From NCBI RefSeq assembly GCF_020382885.2, contig NC_058506.1, forward strand, positions 11,386,318-11,450,317: 64,000 nt of DNA. The letters are read 5' to 3'. The translations under genes and the position numbers were made by a program. Of the stretch, positions 60,366 to 64,000 are shown piece by piece. The stretch comes from Scatophagus argus (Eukaryota > Chordata > Actinopteri > Scatophagidae). The notes beneath the pieces are model-generated. The model was not told the origin of the DNA. It saw only the letters and a list, made by a program, of their open reading frames with translations, and ran no database searches. The number at the start of each line of letters is the position of its first letter. The first letter of the stretch is position 1.

Positions 60366-61786
60366 GTTGTGCCACCCTATTCTTCCTTTGGAGGATCAGA
60401 GGTTTTGTCGCTGTAGGTGTTGGCGATGAGTCACACCGACAAATTACCGCATTTCAAACGGCTTTCAAATTGCTTCCCCTCCAGTCAGGTGGTTCACTGA
60501 TAACCGATAACAGTTTTCATTTCAACAAGGAGTTTTGGAGAACTGATCTTTCCTTCTGTTTGTCCGCCTCAAGGTATAGCTTATGTGTAGCCTGTGCCTG
60601 CATGCATTAGGCCCATATTACAGTACGTGCAGTGAGGAGGCCAGCGGCACACACGGACGAGCTTAGAGTTGATAAAATGATCATCAAATGCTAAACCAGT
60701 CACTGCTCATGCTTCTGCCGACCTGTCAGAAATTCGTCAGGACAATAGAACAGTTTACTTTATTTCACAATCTGAAACTTGTTGACCCTGGAAGCTATCC
60801 AGTAAGGAGGCAAGTGGGAGAAGATTTTAAGGGAAGTCTATTAAATCGTTGCTCATAAAAAGGCTAATTTAAGCTGATAAAAGATGCTACTGGAGATGTA
60901 CAGGGTCTCCCAAAAACCTGCCTAAGCACTTTGAGACTAAATGCAGAAAGGGCTTGCATGTACATTTTTGTGAAAACAAAGCGAGAACTAATACAAATTA
61001 AAGTCAAAGTAAAGAGAACTAAGAGCACAAGAGAATTGTTATAACTAAAGTATAAGAATCAACTTTTACAATGCTGAAAAATCATTTTTGCCTCGGAAAT
61101 ACATATGTAAAGCTTGAGGAATTTACATGCATATTTCAAACACTCACCCACTCTGCTCCCTCAAGATAAAAGACTTCTGCATAGCTGCTGTTCAGCCCAA
61201 AATGAAAACTGCTTTTGCAACAGCTTGCTAGTACAAACAAATGCAGTGTTTTTGTATAGTAATGATCACATCAGTGTAGAGGGATGCATGAGTTTGGAAA
61301 TTTGGCTCATGTTGTCATGAAAGTCTGCAAAAGCGTGGTTTCTGTGCCATTACATCTTCAGGCAGTGGTTTTGCCATCTGTGCTCTCTGGTGCAGTGATT
61401 ACAAATGATGTGGATGCAAGCTATTACTCTAATAAAGTCTCATGCTAGGTTTTACTGTAGTACATTAGAGGCAGCTGGCTACAGGCCAAGTGTCTTGTCA
61501 TGAGGCCTTGAACGTGCAAGCATTGCCTCTGAAACCGTGTGTATGTGTGTGTTTTTGTCAGGGTTGGGTTCAGTTCACTTTCAATAGTGTGTTTGCTGAA
61601 GCATGTGCCAGATGTCTACAGGGGAGAGGGGAAGAGATTGATGGTGAGCGCTGATGTCGCACGGTCTGATATGAGTCGCCTCATCAACCTCAAATTCATT
61701 GCCTGCTTCTGGCCTCCAACACCATCCGTCACTGATGCCACCGGTTTCTCAAAGGTTGCAATGTGCATTTTACAGCTAATATTTAA

Positions 61787-61809
61787 GGGGGGGGGGGGGG
61801 GCGGGGGGG
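61787..61809. repeat. G-rich homopolymer run
   Basis: Fifteen Gs, one C, then seven Gs; could form a G-quadruplex. Confidence 0.85.
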
Positions 61810-63814
61810 TAAATAATTTCAGAGTAGCAGACAATGAGAGAGCGGGACATCACCACAATGCGCACACATTACTCATACAAAATCCACTTCCCAAGGGGGT
61901 CCATCCTCTCCCACCATAACTCCTCTCATAGGCCTAATTTATGCTATAGACGTTTGTCATTCACCGACTGTTCAGAGCTTATTCTCTCCCACCATCTATA
62001 ATGGCATATGGATTCTGATATTACACCATATTCATCGAGATGGAGGTGTTAACTCATCTGGGATTACTTATAGAGGGATGGTGTTCATTCACAGCGCTGG
62101 ACTGTGTGAACAGGAAGACATTATTCTTTGGAGTGATGGTCAAAGACTTAAGGGAGCTGAGAGGATGGAGGCAGCAGAAAAACTGGAAATATTTCAGTCT
62201 GTCTCTCTTCAGAGACTTTTTCTTTTCCTGTAATCTTAAAACATTTTAGGATTTATTCAGTTTTCTGTTTGTACACAACTTGCTAAAACTATTCTGTTGT
62301 ATGAAACACTATCACTATTGCATTACATCAGTACCTTACAAGCAGCACCCTACAAAGAGACCAAACATGTTTCATATTGGCTGCTGTGTCCTCTTTAGAT
62401 AACGTAACAAGCGCTACTGCACAGTGGAAATATACATAATGGAGACACTGATATATTGCTGGTGTCAAAACTCTGTGACATTATTACAGCCCCAGTAAAC
62501 ATTGCTAGTCTGTTTTCCCACTTTAATATTCAAGTATGTTTCCAAGGCCAACTTGATTAATTACCACATTAAAGACAAGCATTTCAATATCGTTGTTATC
62601 AAATATAAATATTGTATCACTTATTTTAATATGATGACATCACATCTGCACTAAATCAGTAAAAAGTCAGCTTACGTTGCAATAATATCACCAGTCAGAG
62701 AGACATAAACAATGGCTGATAATGAGATACTAATTTTGAAAAAAATCTCACCCGTTCAATCATAACATTTTCCAATTGTTAATATGGCTACTTAACTATA
62801 AAAACTCAAAATGCAAGCAAAACAGTACAACAAAACTGGGATGAAAAGGCTGCAACAAGCAGAGCAGACTGCATAACACTGTTTTGCATCTTTTAACATG
62901 AACAAACACTGAGTTTGAGAAACAACTGAGTGATACAAAAAATTTTTTTAAATTAAAAAAATTGCCTTGTCTTCAAAACTGGGCCAAAAACTGACAACTT
63001 CTACTTCCTGCACCTGCACACTGACAGGTAGGCTTGAATGATGGATGTGAAAGTAAAATCTTCATAATCTGTGAAATTATAAACAAATTAAATCAGGCTT
63101 TAATTTTATACCTTTAAATCAATTTTATCCTTTGGCACAAGCACACCATTTGCATTTCATAAATATGTGTACCGGTATGTTAGTGCAGCTTGCAGCAAAT
63201 TCCAGCTTTTGAAGAGCATGTATGAAATAAAAAAACAGCTAGATGAAACTGTAGATTATAGCGTGGGCACCAGGGTCCTGCACACATCATCAAGTCTCAG
63301 CTATGCATTGTGTTGTAGGAACCTTACAGTGCAATTACTTGTCCTTCCCTCCCCTGAAAAAGTGGCGTGGGCGGAAAAGCTTCTGTTAATCATGAGTCCT
63401 TTTTTATCACTTCCAGGTAGAGACCCTTTGCAGTGTGAGGCAGCTGCATTAGCACGCTTGCCGAAAGATCCCCAGCCTGGATTAGCATAACTGTGGTAAA
63501 AATGTCAGCAAAAACTAGGGAATTCATCATTCCATATCTCCCCTTGTTTTGAGCATGTCGATTTTTCAGCTCCGCCTGACGACCCTGCAGCCCTCCTCAG
63601 TCTGTCACCAACAGTGAAAAAAGAGGAAGTTAATTTAATGGAACAAAAGGCCATCCACATACAGTCATCATCCCTTTTCTTGTACAGGGAACCATCAGAC
63701 AGCATGCCCCAACCTCTTCCAAAGGTTCATTTATCTGTAATGTACATTACAGTAAGAGAGGGGGAGTGTGTTTGTCTCTGTGCATGTGTTAGTGTGTGTG
63801 TGTGTGCATGTGTG

Positions 63815-63815
63815 G

Positions 63816-63849
<34 letters not shown>

Positions 63850-63859
63850 GAAAGAGAGA
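63815..63859. repeat. (GA)n microsatellite
   Basis: GA array with CA and AA interruptions, preceded by a TG-rich stretch. Confidence 0.9.
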
Positions 63860-64000
63860 AATGGGACTATTACCGTGAGGTGTGTGTGCGCTGCAGTGTG
63901 TGTATTCCATTAAATGCAAGCACGGTGTACCAGTGTTAATCTATGTGAGTGGCCAAGCAGGCAGCAGAGTGTGAGTCAGTGCGGGGGTGCGGACATGGAG

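Larger units (their letters stand above)
40801..64000. other. Gene-poor region, no supportable exons
   Basis: About 23 kb in which I find no splice-bounded frame with recognisable homology on either strand. Long open frames here coincide with microsatellites or low-complexity GA, GGT or C/T stretches. It contains the repeats listed separately. Less repetitive islands that could be conserved regulatory DNA include about 49115-49230, 53440-53600, 59740-59870 and 63180-63420, but conservation cannot be judged from one sequence. It may be intergenic or an intron of a gene outside the window. Confidence 0.55.

Overview
This is vertebrate genomic DNA, almost certainly from a ray-finned fish and probably a percomorph. 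The reasons are compact multi-exon genes with GT-AG introns, dense CA/GA microsatellites, and fish-type repeats: a tRNA-derived SINE, a LINE 3' tail, a Tc1-like fragment, palindromic MITE-like copies, and a young LTR element. There are no prokaryotic features.

The left 41 kb holds five protein-coding genes, which I rebuilt exon by exon. On the minus strand come cct8 (chaperonin CCT theta; the last exons lie off the left edge), a pimreg/FAM64A-like mitotic regulator, and tmigd1 (a two-Ig-domain epithelial membrane protein). Next are two MATE-family multidrug/toxin extruder genes (SLC47A type) arranged tail to tail: a 17-exon copy on the plus strand (19347-30240) and a 16-exon copy on the minus strand (33281-40418). 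Most internal exons of the two MATE genes have identical lengths, so they are paralogues from an inverted duplication. The plus-strand copy is the diverged one: two conserved membrane glutamates are aspartates and it has a long C-terminal extension. In the minus-strand copy one intron is absent.

The most striking object is a 2517-bp non-autonomous LTR retrotransposon at 35501-38017 in intron 7 of the minus-strand MATE gene. Its two 537-bp LTRs look identical base for base, and it is flanked by a 5-bp TAAAC duplication. It carries one 431-codon ORF dominated by seven exact-length 75-bp repeats plus a Ser-Pro-Arg-rich array, with no recognisable pol domain. It landed about 20 bases from the exon 8 acceptor and split the ancestral polypyrimidine tract. 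It may therefore change splicing of this transporter gene.

From about 41 kb to the right end (about 23 kb) I find no supportable coding exon. That part has microsatellites, a 32-base poly-C run, paired GA and CT tracts, a short hairpin with tandem copies, and repeat remnants. It is either intergenic or the intron of a gene lying outside the window.
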